This document shows positions 52,709 to 63,628 of a DNA stretch of 64,000 nt, in pieces. The stretch's first letter is position 1. Every line of letters starts with the position of its first letter. Location of the stretch: NCBI GenBank assembly GCA_902826815.1, contig CADEGF010000002.1, positions 62,001-126,000 on the forward strand, written 5' to 3'. Under the pieces are notes generated by a model. It was not told where the DNA came from. It saw only the letters and a list, made by a program, of their open reading frames with translations, and did no database searches. The DNA comes from an uncultured Mycobacteriaceae bacterium (GTDB lineage Bacteria; Actinomycetota; Actinomycetes; Mycobacteriales; Mycobacteriaceae). The position numbers and the translations under genes were made by a program.

Positions 52709-53602
52709 ATGCAATTGGGTTTGATCGGCCTTGGCAAGATGGGCTTCAACATGCGCGAGCGTCTGCGCCAGGATGGTCACGAGGTGATCGGGTACGACCC
52801 CCGTCCGGAGGTCAGTGACGTGCCGACGTTGGCCGCGCTCGCCGAGGCTCTTCAACCGCCCCGTGTTGTTTGGGTGATGGTGCCGTCCGGACCGATCACC
52901 GACGGGACGATCACCGATCTCGGCAAGGAGCTCGCCGAAGGCGATCTGGTCATCGACGGTGGCAACTCTCGCTACACCGGAGACAAACCGCACGCAGATC
53001 TGTTGGGACAGAAGGGCGTCAGCTTCATCGACGCCGGGGTGTCCGGGGGGATCTGGGGTCTGAAAGAAGGCTACGGGCTGATGGTCGGCGGCAGCGACGC
53101 CGACGTGCAGCGCGCGATGCCGATCTTCGATACCTTGCGTCCGCCTGGCCCACGCGAAGACGGGTTCGTGCACGCGGGTCCTGTCGGTGCGGGGCATTTC
53201 GCGAAAATGGTGCACAACGGTATCGAGTACGCCCTGATGACGGCATACGCCGAGGGCTATGAGGTTCTGGCGGCGGAAGAGCTGATCAAGGATCCGCAGG
53301 CCGTCTATCAGGCATGGACCAACGGCACCGTGGTGCGGTCTTGGTTGCAGCAACTGCTGGCCAAGGCACTGAAAGAAGATCCCGGCCTGAATGACATCAG
53401 CGGTTACACCGAGGATTCCGGGGAGGGGCGCTGGACTGTTGAGGAGGCGATTCGGCTGAGGGTTCCGGTTCCGGGAATCGCGGCATCGCTTTTCGCCAGG
53501 TTCCTGTCACGGCAGGATGACTCGCCGACGATGAAGGCCGTCGCCGCACTGCGCAACCAGTTCGGTGGCCACGCGGTGAAGCGGGTCAGCGAGTCCGGAT
53601 AG
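52709..53602 (+). CDS. gnd: 6-phosphogluconate dehydrogenase, short decarboxylating type
   Basis: Oxidative pentose phosphate pathway enzyme giving ribulose-5-phosphate. The protein has 297 residues, the short class, versus about 470 in the classical enzyme. It has a Rossmann loop GLGKMG, the substrate motifs DGGNSRY and GVSGGIWGLKEGYGLMVGG, and the catalytic KMVHNGIEY. It sits between dnaN and recF, an arrangement found in fast-growing mycobacteria but not in M. tuberculosis. Cofactor preference, NAD or NADP, is not clear from sequence. Confidence 0.92.
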   Translation: MQLGLIGLGKMGFNMRERLRQDGHEVIGYDPRPEVSDVPTLAALAEALQPPRVVWVMVPSGPITDGTITDLGKELAEGDLVIDGGNSRYTGDKPHADLLGQKGVSFIDAGVSGGIWGLKEGYGLMVGGSDADVQRAMPIFDTLRPPGPREDGFVHAGPVGAGHFAKMVHNGIEYALMTAYAEGYEVLAAEELIKDPQAVYQAWTNGTVVRSWLQQLLAKALKEDPGLNDISGYTEDSGEGRWTVEEAIRLRVPVPGIAASLFARFLSRQDDSPTMKAVAALRNQFGGHAVKRVSESG

Positions 53603-53605
53603 CGC

Positions 53606-54790
53606 TTGTTCGTCCGCCACCTGGCACTACAGGATTTCCGGTCATGGGCCAGGGTCGACCTCGACCTCGAGCCGGGACGAACGGTGTTCGTCGGTCCCAA
53701 CGGCTTCGGCAAGACGAATCTTGTTGAAGCACTGTGGTACTCGTCGACCTTGGGATCGCACAGGGTAGCCTCCGACGCCCCGTTGCTCCGGGCAGGCGCC
53801 GACCGGGCGATCATCTCCACGATCGTCGTCAACGAAGGCCGTGAGCTGGCGATCGACCTCGAGGTGATGGCGGGTAGAGCGAACAAGGCGCGGCTGAATC
53901 GGTCACCTGTCCGATCGGCGCGGGAAGTGCTCGGGGTGCTGCGTGCGGTGATGTTCGCCCCGGAAGACCTGGCGCTGGTGCGCGGCGATCCCGCGGAGCG
54001 ACGCCGCTACCTCGACGAACTCGCCACCACTCGCCGCCCGAGAATCGCGGCGGTTCGTGCTGATTACGACAAGGTGCTGCGGCAGCGCACCGCGCTTCTC
54101 AAGACCGCTGCAGGCGCCCGCCATCGCGGTGACCGCAGCGTCGCCGACACCCTCGATGTGTGGGACGGGCACCTGGCATCACACGGTGCGCAGCTGATCG
54201 CGGCACGAGTGGAGCTGGTCAACGAGCTCTATCCGGAAGTCGAGAAGGCATATCAACTGCTCGCGCCGGGGTCGCGGCCCGCGGCCATCCACTACCGCAG
54301 CAAGGTCGAACAGATCGAGGGGCAGAACGAGACCGTGGAGTTCTTCGAGGCGGCGCTGCTCGACGCACTTGCCCGCAGGCGTGACGCCGAGATCGAGCGA
54401 GGTGTCTGCCTGGTCGGCCCGCACCGCGACGATCTCGAACTCCGTCTCGGCGATCAGATCGCGAAAGGCTTTGCAAGCCACGGTGAATCGTGGTCAATGG
54501 CGCTGGCACTGCGGCTCGCGGCCTATGAATTACTTCGGTCCGAAGGTGGCGATCCGGTGCTGCTGCTCGACGACGTGTTCGCCGAACTGGACGCCAACCG
54601 ACGCCGGGCGCTCGCCGAGGTCGCGGCCTCCGCAGAACAAGTGTTGGTGACCGCAGCGGTGGGCGACGACATTCCCGGCGACTGGGACGCGCGGAGAATC
54701 GAGATCTCGATGCGCGACGAAGACGGCGGCCGAACCTCGATGGTGGAAGCATGGGTTCAGACAATGACTCCCGAAGACGAGGCCGAGTGA
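53606..54790 (+). CDS. recF: DNA replication/repair protein RecF
   Basis: Recombination mediator that loads RecA at gaps with RecO/RecR. The protein has 394 residues. It has Walker [11 protein letters not shown] (about 31), signature region near 290, and Walker [12 protein letters not shown]. The TTG start at 53606 gives [14 protein letters not shown], and the gnd stop is only 3 nt upstream. Confidence 0.95.
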   Translation: MFVRHLALQDFRSWARVDLDLEPGRTVFVGPNGFGKTNLVEALWYSSTLGSHRVASDAPLLRAGADRAIISTIVVNEGRELAIDLEVMAGRANKARLNRSPVRSAREVLGVLRAVMFAPEDLALVRGDPAERRRYLDELATTRRPRIAAVRADYDKVLRQRTALLKTAAGARHRGDRSVADTLDVWDGHLASHGAQLIAARVELVNELYPEVEKAYQLLAPGSRPAAIHYRSKVEQIEGQNETVEFFEAALLDALARRRDAEIERGVCLVGPHRDDLELRLGDQIAKGFASHGESWSMALALRLAAYELLRSEGGDPVLLLDDVFAELDANRRRALAEVAASAEQVLVTAAVGDDIPGDWDARRIEISMRDEDGGRTSMVEAWVQTMTPEDEAE

Positions 54791-54864
54791 GGATCGCAGC
54801 GAGGGACGAGCGAGGACCGGAGGGCCCACGCCCGCAGGGCAGGGGACGAGGGGGAGTCGAGACA

Positions 54865-55428
54865 ATGACTGACGAAGTGCCCGAGGACCGCGCGCCCACT
54901 CCCCCGGACCACCTCGCCGGACTGACCGGGATGGACCTCGTGCGTCGCACGCTGGAAGAAGCCAGGGGCGTGGCCCGCAGCCAGGGTAAGGACGTCGGCC
55001 GTGGCCGCAACTCTCCCACCCCGCGTCGGGTGGCAGGCCGGCGCCGGACTTGGTCGGGGCCTGGGCCCGACAGCCGCGACCCGCAGACGCTCGGTTCGGT
55101 CACAAGCGACGTCGCGAAGACCCGCGGATGGTCGGGACGGGTCGCCGAAGGCACGGTCTTCGGGCAGTGGCAGGCCGTCGTCGGTGAGCAGATCGCTGCG
55201 CACGCGACGCCGACGTCGCTGCGCGAGGGAGTCCTCAGTGTTTCCGCCGAATCGACGGCATGGGCGACCCAATTACGGATGGTTCAGGCCCAACTTCTGG
55301 CTAAAATCGCGGCAGCCGTGGGCGACGGAGTGGTGACATCGCTGAGAATTGTCGGTCCGGTGGCGCCGTCCTGGCGGAAGGGCCGCTATCACATTGCGGG
55401 CCGCGGGCCGCGCGACACCTACGGATGA
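54865..55428 (+). CDS. DUF721 family protein (Rv0004-like)
   Basis: A 187-residue DciA-like protein. DUF721 members include DciA, the helicase-loading factor in bacteria that lack DnaC, and mycobacterial Rv0004 has been linked to this role. The N-terminal half is low-complexity and basic; the KH-like domain is at about residues 85-165 ([19 protein letters not shown]). ATG 54865 is chosen because AGGGGGAG precedes it; a GTG at 54787 overlapping the recF stop is the alternative. Confidence 0.85.
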   Translation: MTDEVPEDRAPTPPDHLAGLTGMDLVRRTLEEARGVARSQGKDVGRGRNSPTPRRVAGRRRTWSGPGPDSRDPQTLGSVTSDVAKTRGWSGRVAEGTVFGQWQAVVGEQIAAHATPTSLREGVLSVSAESTAWATQLRMVQAQLLAKIAAAVGDGVVTSLRIVGPVAPSWRKGRYHIAGRGPRDTYG

Positions 55429-55596
55429 CGACCGTTTCGCCAGTTGGCTGAGAGCCGCGAGAACGCCGTAAGGCTCGTTCTCAAGCGTCCTGACGCACCT
55501 TGGATCGAGAAATTCCACAGGCGGCGTAAATAGGTGTGTAGAAACGCGGCCTCAGAATCGGTCCTGTCGCTAGTTGCCGGTAGACTGAACGAGTGA

Positions 55597-57726
<2,130 letters not shown>

Positions 57727-57760
57727 CGATATTTCGCCGAAAAACTAGGACTGAAATCAA

Positions 57761-60700
57761 ATGACTGATACCACGTTGCCGCCAGGCGACGAAGCAGGAG
57801 ACCGCGTCGAGCCTGTCGACATCCAGCAGGAGATGCAGCGCAGCTACATCGACTACGCGATGAGCGTGATCGTCGGCCGGGCGCTGCCGGAGGTCCGCGA
57901 CGGCCTCAAGCCGGTGCACCGCCGCGTGCTGTACGCCATGTTCGACTCTGGCTTCCGCCCGGACCGAAGCCACGCGAAATCCGCACGCTCCGTTGCCGAG
58001 ACGATGGGTAACTACCATCCGCACGGCGACTCGTCGATCTACGACACGTTGGTCCGGATGGCGCAGCCGTGGTCGTTGCGCTACCCGCTCGTCGACGGGC
58101 AGGGCAACTTCGGTTCGCCGGGAAACGATCCGCCGGCCGCCATGAGGTATTGTACTTCGGGAGATTCGTTGGTACGCTTGCCCTTTGGACAAGCGGTGCG
58201 CATCGGGGACTTGGTTTCGGGCGCGCGTCCCAACTCGGACAACACGATTGAGCTGAAGGTCGCCGGACGGCATGGAGACCCCGTACTCGCCGACCGCCTG
58301 TTCCACTCCGGCGAGCACCAGACATACACGGTTCGCACCGCCGAAGGCTACGAAGTCACCGGTACCGCCAACCACCCACTGCTCTGCCTGGTAGACATCG
58401 GCGGCGTCCCCACGCTGCTGTGGAAGCTGATCGAGGAAATCCGACCGGATGACCGCGTTGTTCTGCAGCGCACGCCACCCATGGAACTGGGTCCCGCCGA
58501 CTGGCGCGACGCGATGGAAGCGCTGCTGGTGGGGGCATTCATCAGCGAGGGCTACATCTCAGAAGCTCGAGCCGGTTTCGCCAATCTAGATTTGGACTAT
58601 TTCAACATGGTCGTCGCCGCCTACGACGCGGTCGTGGGTGGCAACCGATGTGTCTGCGTAAAGGCTAACGGGCCGTATTCGCCGATACACACGCTCAACG
58701 TGGGTAACGCGGCAGAGCTCAAGAAGAGCCGCCTTTGGGAAATGCATGGGCAGCGATCGGCCGATAAATGTGTGCCAGAGTGGATGTGGCATCAACCGGC
58801 CGCTGTGAAGCGCATCTTCCTACAGTCGCTGTTCGAAGGCGACGGATCTTGCTCGGCGTTGCCGCGCAATACGATTCAGATCTCGTACTCCACGCGCAGC
58901 GAGCGCCTTGCCAAGGACGTCCAGCAAATGCTGCTGGAGCTCGGCGTTGTCTCCAAGCGTTACCGGCATGCTGTTGGTGAGCACAAGGTGGTAATCACCA
59001 ACCGGGCGCACGCGGAAGTCTTCGCCGCACAGGTCGGCTTCGGCGGTGCGAAGCAAGAGAAACTGATAGAACTTCTCCAAGAGCTGCCCGATACAGCTAG
59101 GGGCTTGGACAGCGACCACGTCCCGGGCCTCGCCCAATTCATCCGCAGGCATTGCGGCAGCCGCTGGGTCGACAAAGACTGGCTGAACAGACACAATATC
59201 GACCGGGTGTCTCGCTGGCGGATGCACGGCGAGGAGATCCTCTCGCGCATAGCCGATCCCGATGTACGTACTATCGCCGCGGACCTCACCGACGGCCGGT
59301 TCTACTACGCCCGCGTCGCAGGCGTGACCGATGCGGGCGTCCAGCCCGTCTACAGTCTGCGCGTCGACACCGACGACCACTCGTTCGTGACAAACGGGTT
59401 CGTCAGCCACAACACGGAGGCGCGCCTCACGCCGCTGGCGATGGAGATGCTGCGTGAAATCGACGAGGAGACAGTCGATTTCATTCCGAACTATGACGGA
59501 CGGGTGCAGGAGCCCACCGTCCTGCCGAGCCGCTTCCCCAACCTGTTGGCGAACGGCTCGGGCGGTATCGCGGTCGGTATGGCGACCAACATGCCGCCGC
59601 ACAATCTGCGCGAGCTCGCCGAGGCGGTGTACTGGTGCCTGGACAACCACGACGCCGACGAGGAAGCCACGCTCAAGGCCGTCACCAAAGTGGTCAAGGG
59701 CCCGGATTTCCCCACCTCGGGCCTCATCGTCGGGTCGCAGGGGATCAACGACACCTACACCACCGGCCGCGGATCGATCCGGATGCGTGGTGTGGTCGAG
59801 ATCGAGGAGGACTCGCGCGGCCGGACCGGCATCGTCATCACCGAGCTGCCGTATCAGGTCAACCACGACAACTTCATCACCTCGATCGCCGATCAGGTCC
59901 GCGACGGCAAGATGACCGGGATCTCGAACATCGAGGACCAGTCCAGCGACCGTGTCGGTCTGCGCATCGTCGTCGAGATCAAGCGCGACGCTGTCGCCAA
60001 GGTGGTGCTGAACAACCTCTACAAGCACACCCAGTTGCAAACCAGCTTCGGCGCCAACATGCTGTCGATCGTCGACGGCGTGCCGCGCACCCTGCGGCTG
60101 GACCAGCTGATCCGGCACTACGTCGACCATCAAATCGACGTCATCTTCCGGCGCACCACCTACCGGCTGCGCAAGGCCAACGAGCGGGCCCACATTCTGC
60201 GCGGTCTGGTCAAGGCGCTCGACGCGCTCGACGAGGTGATCGCCTTGATCCGTGCATCGGAGACCGTCGATGTGGCCCGGCAGGGCTTGATCGAGCTCCT
60301 CGACATCGACGACATCCAAGCGCAGGCGATCCTGGACATGCAGCTGCGCCGGTTGGCCGCTCTGGAACGCCAGAAGATCGTCGACGATCTGGCCAAGATC
60401 GAGGCCGAGATCGCCGACCTGGAAGACATCCTTGCCAAGCCCGAGCGGCAGCGGTCCATCGTCCACGACGAGCTCAAGGAACTCGTCGACAAGTACGGCG
60501 ACGACCGCCGCACGAAGATCATCGCCGCCGACGGTGACGTCGCCGACGAGGATCTGATCGCCCGCGAAGACGTGGTCGTGACGATCACCGAAACCGGCTA
60601 CGCCAAGCGCACCAAGACCGACCTGTACCGCAGCCAGAAGCGCGGCGGCAAGGGCGTGCAGGGCGCGGGCCTCAAGCAGGACGACATCGTCAACCACTTC

Positions 60701-61516
60701 TTCGTCTGCTCAACCCACGACTGGATCCTGTTCTTCACCACGCAGGGCCGCGTCTACCGCGCCAAGGCATACGACCTGCCCGAGGCGTCGCGGACAGCCC
60801 GCGGCCAGCATGTCGCGAACCTGCTGGCGTTCCAGCCGGAGGAGCGGATCGCGCAGGTCATCCAGATCAAGACCTACGAGGACGCGCCCTACCTGGTGCT
60901 GGCCACGAAGAACGGCCTTGTGAAGAAGTCGAAGCTGACCGACTTCGACTCCAACCGCTCCGGCGGCATCGTCGCGGTGAACCTGCGGGACGGTGACGAG
61001 CTGGTCGGCGCCGTCTTGTGCGCGGCCGACGACGACCTGCTGCTGGTATCGGCAAAGGGCCAATCGATCCGCTTCTCGGCAACCGATGAGGCGCTGCGGC
61101 CGATGGGCCGCGCGACCTCGGGCGTGCAGGGCATGCGGTTCAACACCGACGATGCCCTGCTGTCCCTCAACGTGGTCATTGCCGGCACGTTCCTACTGGT
61201 CGCGACGGCGGGTGGGTATGCCAAGCGCACCGCGATCGACGAGTACCCGGTGCAGGGTCGCGGCGGCAAAGGGGTATTGACCATCCAGTTCGACAAGCGA
61301 CGTGGCAGTCTGGTTGGAGCGCTGGTGGTCGATGACGAAACCGAGCTCTACGCGATCACGTCGGGCGGAGGCGTCATCCGCACCGCCGCGCGCCAGGTTC
61401 GCAAGGCCGGACGCCAGACCAAGGGTGTTCGGTTGATGAACCTGGGCGAGGGCGCGACACTGATTGCGATAGCACGCAACGCAGAGGAGAGCGACGCCGA
61501 CGAGGCCGAAGAGTAG
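57761..61516 (+). CDS. gyrA: DNA gyrase subunit A, intein-containing precursor
   Basis: Cleavage/rejoining subunit of gyrase. The precursor has 1251 residues, of which 421 (codons 131-551) are an intein, leaving an 830-residue GyrA. The intein sits directly after the catalytic Tyr130 (PPAAMRY), so gyrase is inactive until splicing. The quinolone-determining region reads HGDSSIYDTL, with Ser91 where M. tuberculosis has Ala90. The C-terminal beta-pinwheel has the GyrA box QRGGKG. It is in an operon with gyrB. Confidence 0.97.
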   Translation: MTDTTLPPGDEAGDRVEPVDIQQEMQRSYIDYAMSVIVGRALPEVRDGLKPVHRRVLYAMFDSGFRPDRSHAKSARSVAETMGNYHPHGDSSIYDTLVRMAQPWSLRYPLVDGQGNFGSPGNDPPAAMRYCTSGDSLVRLPFGQAVRIGDLVSGARPNSDNTIELKVAGRHGDPVLADRLFHSGEHQTYTVRTAEGYEVTGTANHPLLCLVDIGGVPTLLWKLIEEIRPDDRVVLQRTPPMELGPADWRDAMEALLVGAFISEGYISEARAGFANLDLDYFNMVVAAYDAVVGGNRCVCVKANGPYSPIHTLNVGNAAELKKSRLWEMHGQRSADKCVPEWMWHQPAAVKRIFLQSLFEGDGSCSALPRNTIQISYSTRSERLAKDVQQMLLELGVVSKRYRHAVGEHKVVITNRAHAEVFAAQVGFGGAKQEKLIELLQELPDTARGLDSDHVPGLAQFIRRHCGSRWVDKDWLNRHNIDRVSRWRMHGEEILSRIADPDVRTIAADLTDGRFYYARVAGVTDAGVQPVYSLRVDTDDHSFVTNGFVSHNTEARLTPLAMEMLREIDEETVDFIPNYDGRVQEPTVLPSRFPNLLANGSGGIAVGMATNMPPHNLRELAEAVYWCLDNHDADEEATLKAVTKVVKGPDFPTSGLIVGSQGINDTYTTGRGSIRMRGVVEIEEDSRGRTGIVITELPYQVNHDNFITSIADQVRDGKMTGISNIEDQSSDRVGLRIVVEIKRDAVAKVVLNNLYKHTQLQTSFGANMLSIVDGVPRTLRLDQLIRHYVDHQIDVIFRRTTYRLRKANERAHILRGLVKALDALDEVIALIRASETVDVARQGLIELLDIDDIQAQAILDMQLRRLAALERQKIVDDLAKIEAEIADLEDILAKPERQRSIVHDELKELVDKYGDDRRTKIIAADGDVADEDLIAREDVVVTITETGYAKRTKTDLYRSQKRGGKGVQGAGLKQDDIVNHFFVCSTHDWILFFTTQGRVYRAKAYDLPEASRTARGQHVANLLAFQPEERIAQVIQIKTYEDAPYLVLATKNGLVKKSKLTDFDSNRSGGIVAVNLRDGDELVGAVLCAADDDLLLVSAKGQSIRFSATDEALRPMGRATSGVQGMRFNTDDALLSLNVVIAGTFLLVATAGGYAKRTAIDEYPVQGRGGKGVLTIQFDKRRGSLVGALVVDDETELYAITSGGGVIRTAARQVRKAGRQTKGVRLMNLGEGATLIAIARNAEESDADEAEE
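58151..59413 (+). mobile_element. GyrA intein with DOD homing-endonuclease domain
   Basis: 421 codons, from Cys1 (CTSGDSLVRLPFG, block A) to the terminal His-Asn (VSHN, block G) followed by extein Thr. Block B is TGTANHPLL (about intein residue 70). Two LAGLIDADG-type motifs remain: LVGAFISEGYIS (about 126) and LFEGDGS (about 227), with acidic residues Glu and Asp at the catalytic positions. The endonuclease may therefore still be active. The insertion point is the one used by known mycobacterial GyrA inteins such as that of M. xenopi. Confidence 0.97.
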
Positions 61517-61549
61517 GCCAGCCGACGTGACCGACGTTAAGGAGCCGTA

Positions 61550-62368
61550 GTGACTTCACCGAACGAGGCGGGATATCCGCACTCGGCCGACGGTAGTGGC
61601 AACGGCTCCGTACCTGAGGATCCCGAAACGGGCTCGCTGGGCAAGGCGATAGGTCGTGACGTTCCGCCGTGGCAGCGCGGCCCTGCGTCGCGGGCGGCAC
61701 AGAAGCAGTCTCCTCGTACGCCCAGCAGGCCGGAACCGCAGCGCAGTGCAGGCCAGCCCGGCCACGCTCCTGGAGCCGATGCCCGGCTTAACAGCTTCAT
61801 CTCCGGTGGAACGTCGGCACCGGCCGAGCAGGCGCCGCCGCGCAACGATCCGGCGATCAGCGAGGCGTATGCCAGTGAGCTGCCGGATCTGTCGGGTGCG
61901 TCGTCGCGTGCGCCGCAGCGTAAGGCAGCACCCGAGCGCAGTGAGCCGATGGTGCGCCCGGCCGCGTCCGGCCGTGTCCAGGTGGCCGGTCGCACGCATT
62001 CGGGCCCGGTGCGGGCGAGCATGCAGATCCGCCGGATCGACCCCTGGAGTGCGCTGAAGGTCTCACTGGTGCTGTCGGTCGCGCTGTTCTTCGTCTGGAT
62101 GATCGCGGTCGCGTTCCTGTATCTGGTGCTCGGCGGCATGGGCGTGTGGAGCAAGCTCAACAGCAACGTCGGTGACCTGCTCACCAGCGCAAGCGGCCAG
62201 GCAGGCGGCGAGCTGGTGTCCAGCGGCACGATCTTCGGCGGTGCCGCGCTGATCGGGCTGGTGAACATCGTGCTGCTGACGGCGATGGCGACCGTGGGTG
62301 TGTTCATCTACAACCTGACCACCGATCTGGTCGGCGGCATCGAGGTCACGCTGGCCGACCGCGATTAA
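61550..62368 (+). CDS. DUF3566 membrane protein (Rv0007-like)
   Basis: A 272-residue protein with a long disordered N-terminus (residues 1-160, Pro/Ala/Ser-rich) and a C-terminal DUF3566 domain with two membrane helices (about 168-200 and 230-260; [21 protein letters not shown] in two adjoining blocks). GTG start 61550, 33 nt after gyrA, so it probably belongs to the gyr operon. Function unknown. Confidence 0.87.
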   Translation: MTSPNEAGYPHSADGSGNGSVPEDPETGSLGKAIGRDVPPWQRGPASRAAQKQSPRTPSRPEPQRSAGQPGHAPGADARLNSFISGGTSAPAEQAPPRNDPAISEAYASELPDLSGASSRAPQRKAAPERSEPMVRPAASGRVQVAGRTHSGPVRASMQIRRIDPWSALKVSLVLSVALFFVWMIAVAFLYLVLGGMGVWSKLNSNVGDLLTSASGQAGGELVSSGTIFGGAALIGLVNIVLLTAMATVGVFIYNLTTDLVGGIEVTLADRD

Positions 62369-62374
62369 TCCGGT

Positions 62375-62404
62375 TTGGGTCAAGCGTCGCAATTACGGTA
62401 ATCT
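62375..62404 (+). promoter_or_regulatory. Promoter of the tRNA-Ile/tRNA-Ala unit
   Basis: TTGGGT at 62375 and TAATCT at 62399 with an 18-bp spacer, 24 nt before the tRNA-Ile 5' end. Fits a SigA-type promoter with a TAnnnT -10 box. Confidence 0.5.
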
Positions 62405-62427
62405 CGGCGCTCGGCCACATGCGTTAC

Positions 62428-62501
62428 GGGCCTATAGCTCAGGCGGTTAGAGCGCTTCGCTGATAACGAAGAGGTCGGAGGTTCGAGTCCTCCTAGGCCC
62501 A
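62428..62501 (+). tRNA. ileT: tRNA-Ile (GAT anticodon)
   Basis: 74 nt. Acceptor stem GGGCCTA/TAGGCCC, D arm, anticodon loop CTGATAA (GAT), T arm GGAGG-TTCGAGT-CCTCC, discriminator A. The CCA end is not encoded, so it is added by PcnA. Confidence 0.97.
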
Positions 62502-62515
62502 CGGAAAGGGTCACC

Positions 62516-62623
62516 ATGAAACGGCTGGTTCTACTGGTCGCGACGGTGGCGCTGGCGGTACTCGTGGTGCGGTCGCGACAGGGCGTGGAGGTGTGGCACG
62601 CAGCTGCCGATCTGCCCGCCTGA
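62516..62623 (+). CDS. DLW-39 family small protein
   Basis: A 35-residue protein that starts MKRLVLLVATVALAVLVVR, one membrane helix, then a short polar tail with VEVWHAAADL. It lies between tRNA-Ile and tRNA-Ala, where actinobacteria usually carry a DLW-39 protein. ATG 62516 is preceded by GAAAGG. The tail motif differs from the usual DLW, so the family call rests mainly on position, length and topology. Confidence 0.72.
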   Translation: MKRLVLLVATVALAVLVVRSRQGVEVWHAAADLPA

Positions 62624-62626
62624 CAA

Positions 62627-62699
62627 GGGGCCTTAGCTCAGTTGGTAGAGCGCTGCCTTTGCAAGGCAGAAGTCAGGGGTTCGAATCCCCTAGGCTCCA
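62627..62699 (+). tRNA. alaT: tRNA-Ala (TGC anticodon)
   Basis: 73 nt. Acceptor stem GGGGCCT/AGGCTCC includes the G3-U70 pair that marks alanine tRNAs. Anticodon loop TTTGCAA (TGC), T arm GGGG-TTCGAAT-CCCC, discriminator A. No encoded CCA. Confidence 0.97.
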
Positions 62700-62719
62700 C
62701 AAAATAGCTCCTCGCATAG

Positions 62720-62750
62720 CGCCCGCCACCCCTTGAGGGGATGGCGGGCG
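62720..62750. terminator. Strong hairpin between tRNA-Ala and the CsbD gene
   Basis: Inverted repeat CGCCCGCCA-CCCC-ttga-GGGG-a-TGGCGGGCG: 13 paired bases with one bulged A. It lies between convergent units, so it may end transcription from both sides. There is no T-tract, as is common in mycobacteria. Confidence 0.7.
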
Positions 62751-62766
62751 TGCAGAAGGCTTGCTG

Positions 62767-62940
62767 CTACTTCTTGAAGGCGTCTTTGATCTTCTCGCCT
62801 GCATCCTTCAGGCTTGACTTCGCCTGATCGGCCCGGCCTTCATTCTCAGTGCTCTCGTCGCCGGTGGCCCTTCCGAGGCCTTCCTTGGCCTTGCCGGCCA
62901 AATCCTCGATCTTGTTGTTTGCTTTGTCGTGTGCGCCCAT
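62767..62940 (-). CDS. CsbD family stress protein
   Basis: A 57-residue, highly charged protein: MGAHDKANNKIEDLAGKAKE, then GLGRATGD and KSSLKDAGEKIKDAFKK. CsbD proteins are small, general-stress-induced and largely helical; molecular role unknown. ATG 62940 is preceded by AGGAGGCG. Confidence 0.88.
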   Translation of the reverse strand: MGAHDKANNKIEDLAGKAKEGLGRATGDESTENEGRADQAKSSLKDAGEKIKDAFKK

Positions 62941-63087
62941 GGCTCATCGCCTCCTGTAAGTGGGAAAATCCGGCTCGGAACTGAACCGATGCCACGGGAT
63001 ACCTCGGTGAAGGTGCCTTGAAACGCACACCAGGGCTGTGAATCGGGTGAATCAACGACCCTGGTGTTGAAAACGAGGCCGTGCAGC

Positions 63088-63522
63088 TCAGGGTTTCGGC
63101 GTCACCTCGACGCTCGGCGGGCGCGGAGACGGGTCGGGTTGCATGGACCGGCGGATGATCGAAAATGTCACCGCGCCAACGGCAACCACCCCAACCGCCG
63201 CGGCAGCCAGGACGAGCGGACGGGGCCGCCGCTTGGTCTTGCGGGCGTCCGCGATCGCCTGCGGCAGGTTGGCGATGACCTCCTGTGCCGCGGCGAGTTC
63301 GTGCGCGATGGTCTCCTGTGCACCCTCCAACTCCTTGGCGAGTTCCTTGGCCAGCCTGCTCTTCTCGAGGCGCTGACGGAGGCTGTCAACCGCCGATGCC
63401 GCGCCCTGCCAGGTGAGTCCGGCACTGCCCCGCGTCACGTCGACGGGCCCGACAGCGGTGTAGCGCAGGCCGCGCGACAATCGCTGCCCTGGGGTCAGCC
63501 GGGCGTCGCTCTTCACGCTCAT
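63088..63522 (-). CDS. cwsA: Cell wall synthesis protein CwsA
   Basis: A 144-residue membrane protein. The N-terminus [25 protein letters not shown] (read in two blocks) matches CwsA. A coiled-coil (about residues 50-85) and one C-terminal membrane helix (about 104-125) follow. In mycobacteria CwsA binds Wag31 and CrgA and helps polar growth and division. ATG 63522 gives [13 protein letters not shown]; an in-frame upstream start at 63561 adds 13 residues. It is divergent from ppiA. Confidence 0.87.
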   Translation of the reverse strand: MSVKSDARLTPGQRLSRGLRYTAVGPVDVTRGSAGLTWQGAASAVDSLRQRLEKSRLAKELAKELEGAQETIAHELAAAQEVIANLPQAIADARKTKRRPRPLVLAAAAVGVVAVGAVTFSIIRRSMQPDPSPRPPSVEVTPKP

Positions 63523-63628
63523 CTCCACCTCTTTCGCGGTCATGTTGCGCATCGATACCACCCTGCCATCATCGGCAACACAACGGTGCCCGGTTCGCCG
63601 TCAACTCCGCGTGGCAGACTGGCTTCCC

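Noticed and set aside
54791-54864. MIRU-type or GAGCGAGG-type dispersed repeat between recF and the DUF721 gene
   Set aside because: Purine-rich and similar in flavour to mycobacterial intergenic repeats, but no second copy could be established in this window.
58820-60697. 625-codon open frame antisense to gyrA
   Set aside because: Opposite-strand shadow of gyrA; rich in Val/Asp/Leu/Gly, no recognisable motif.
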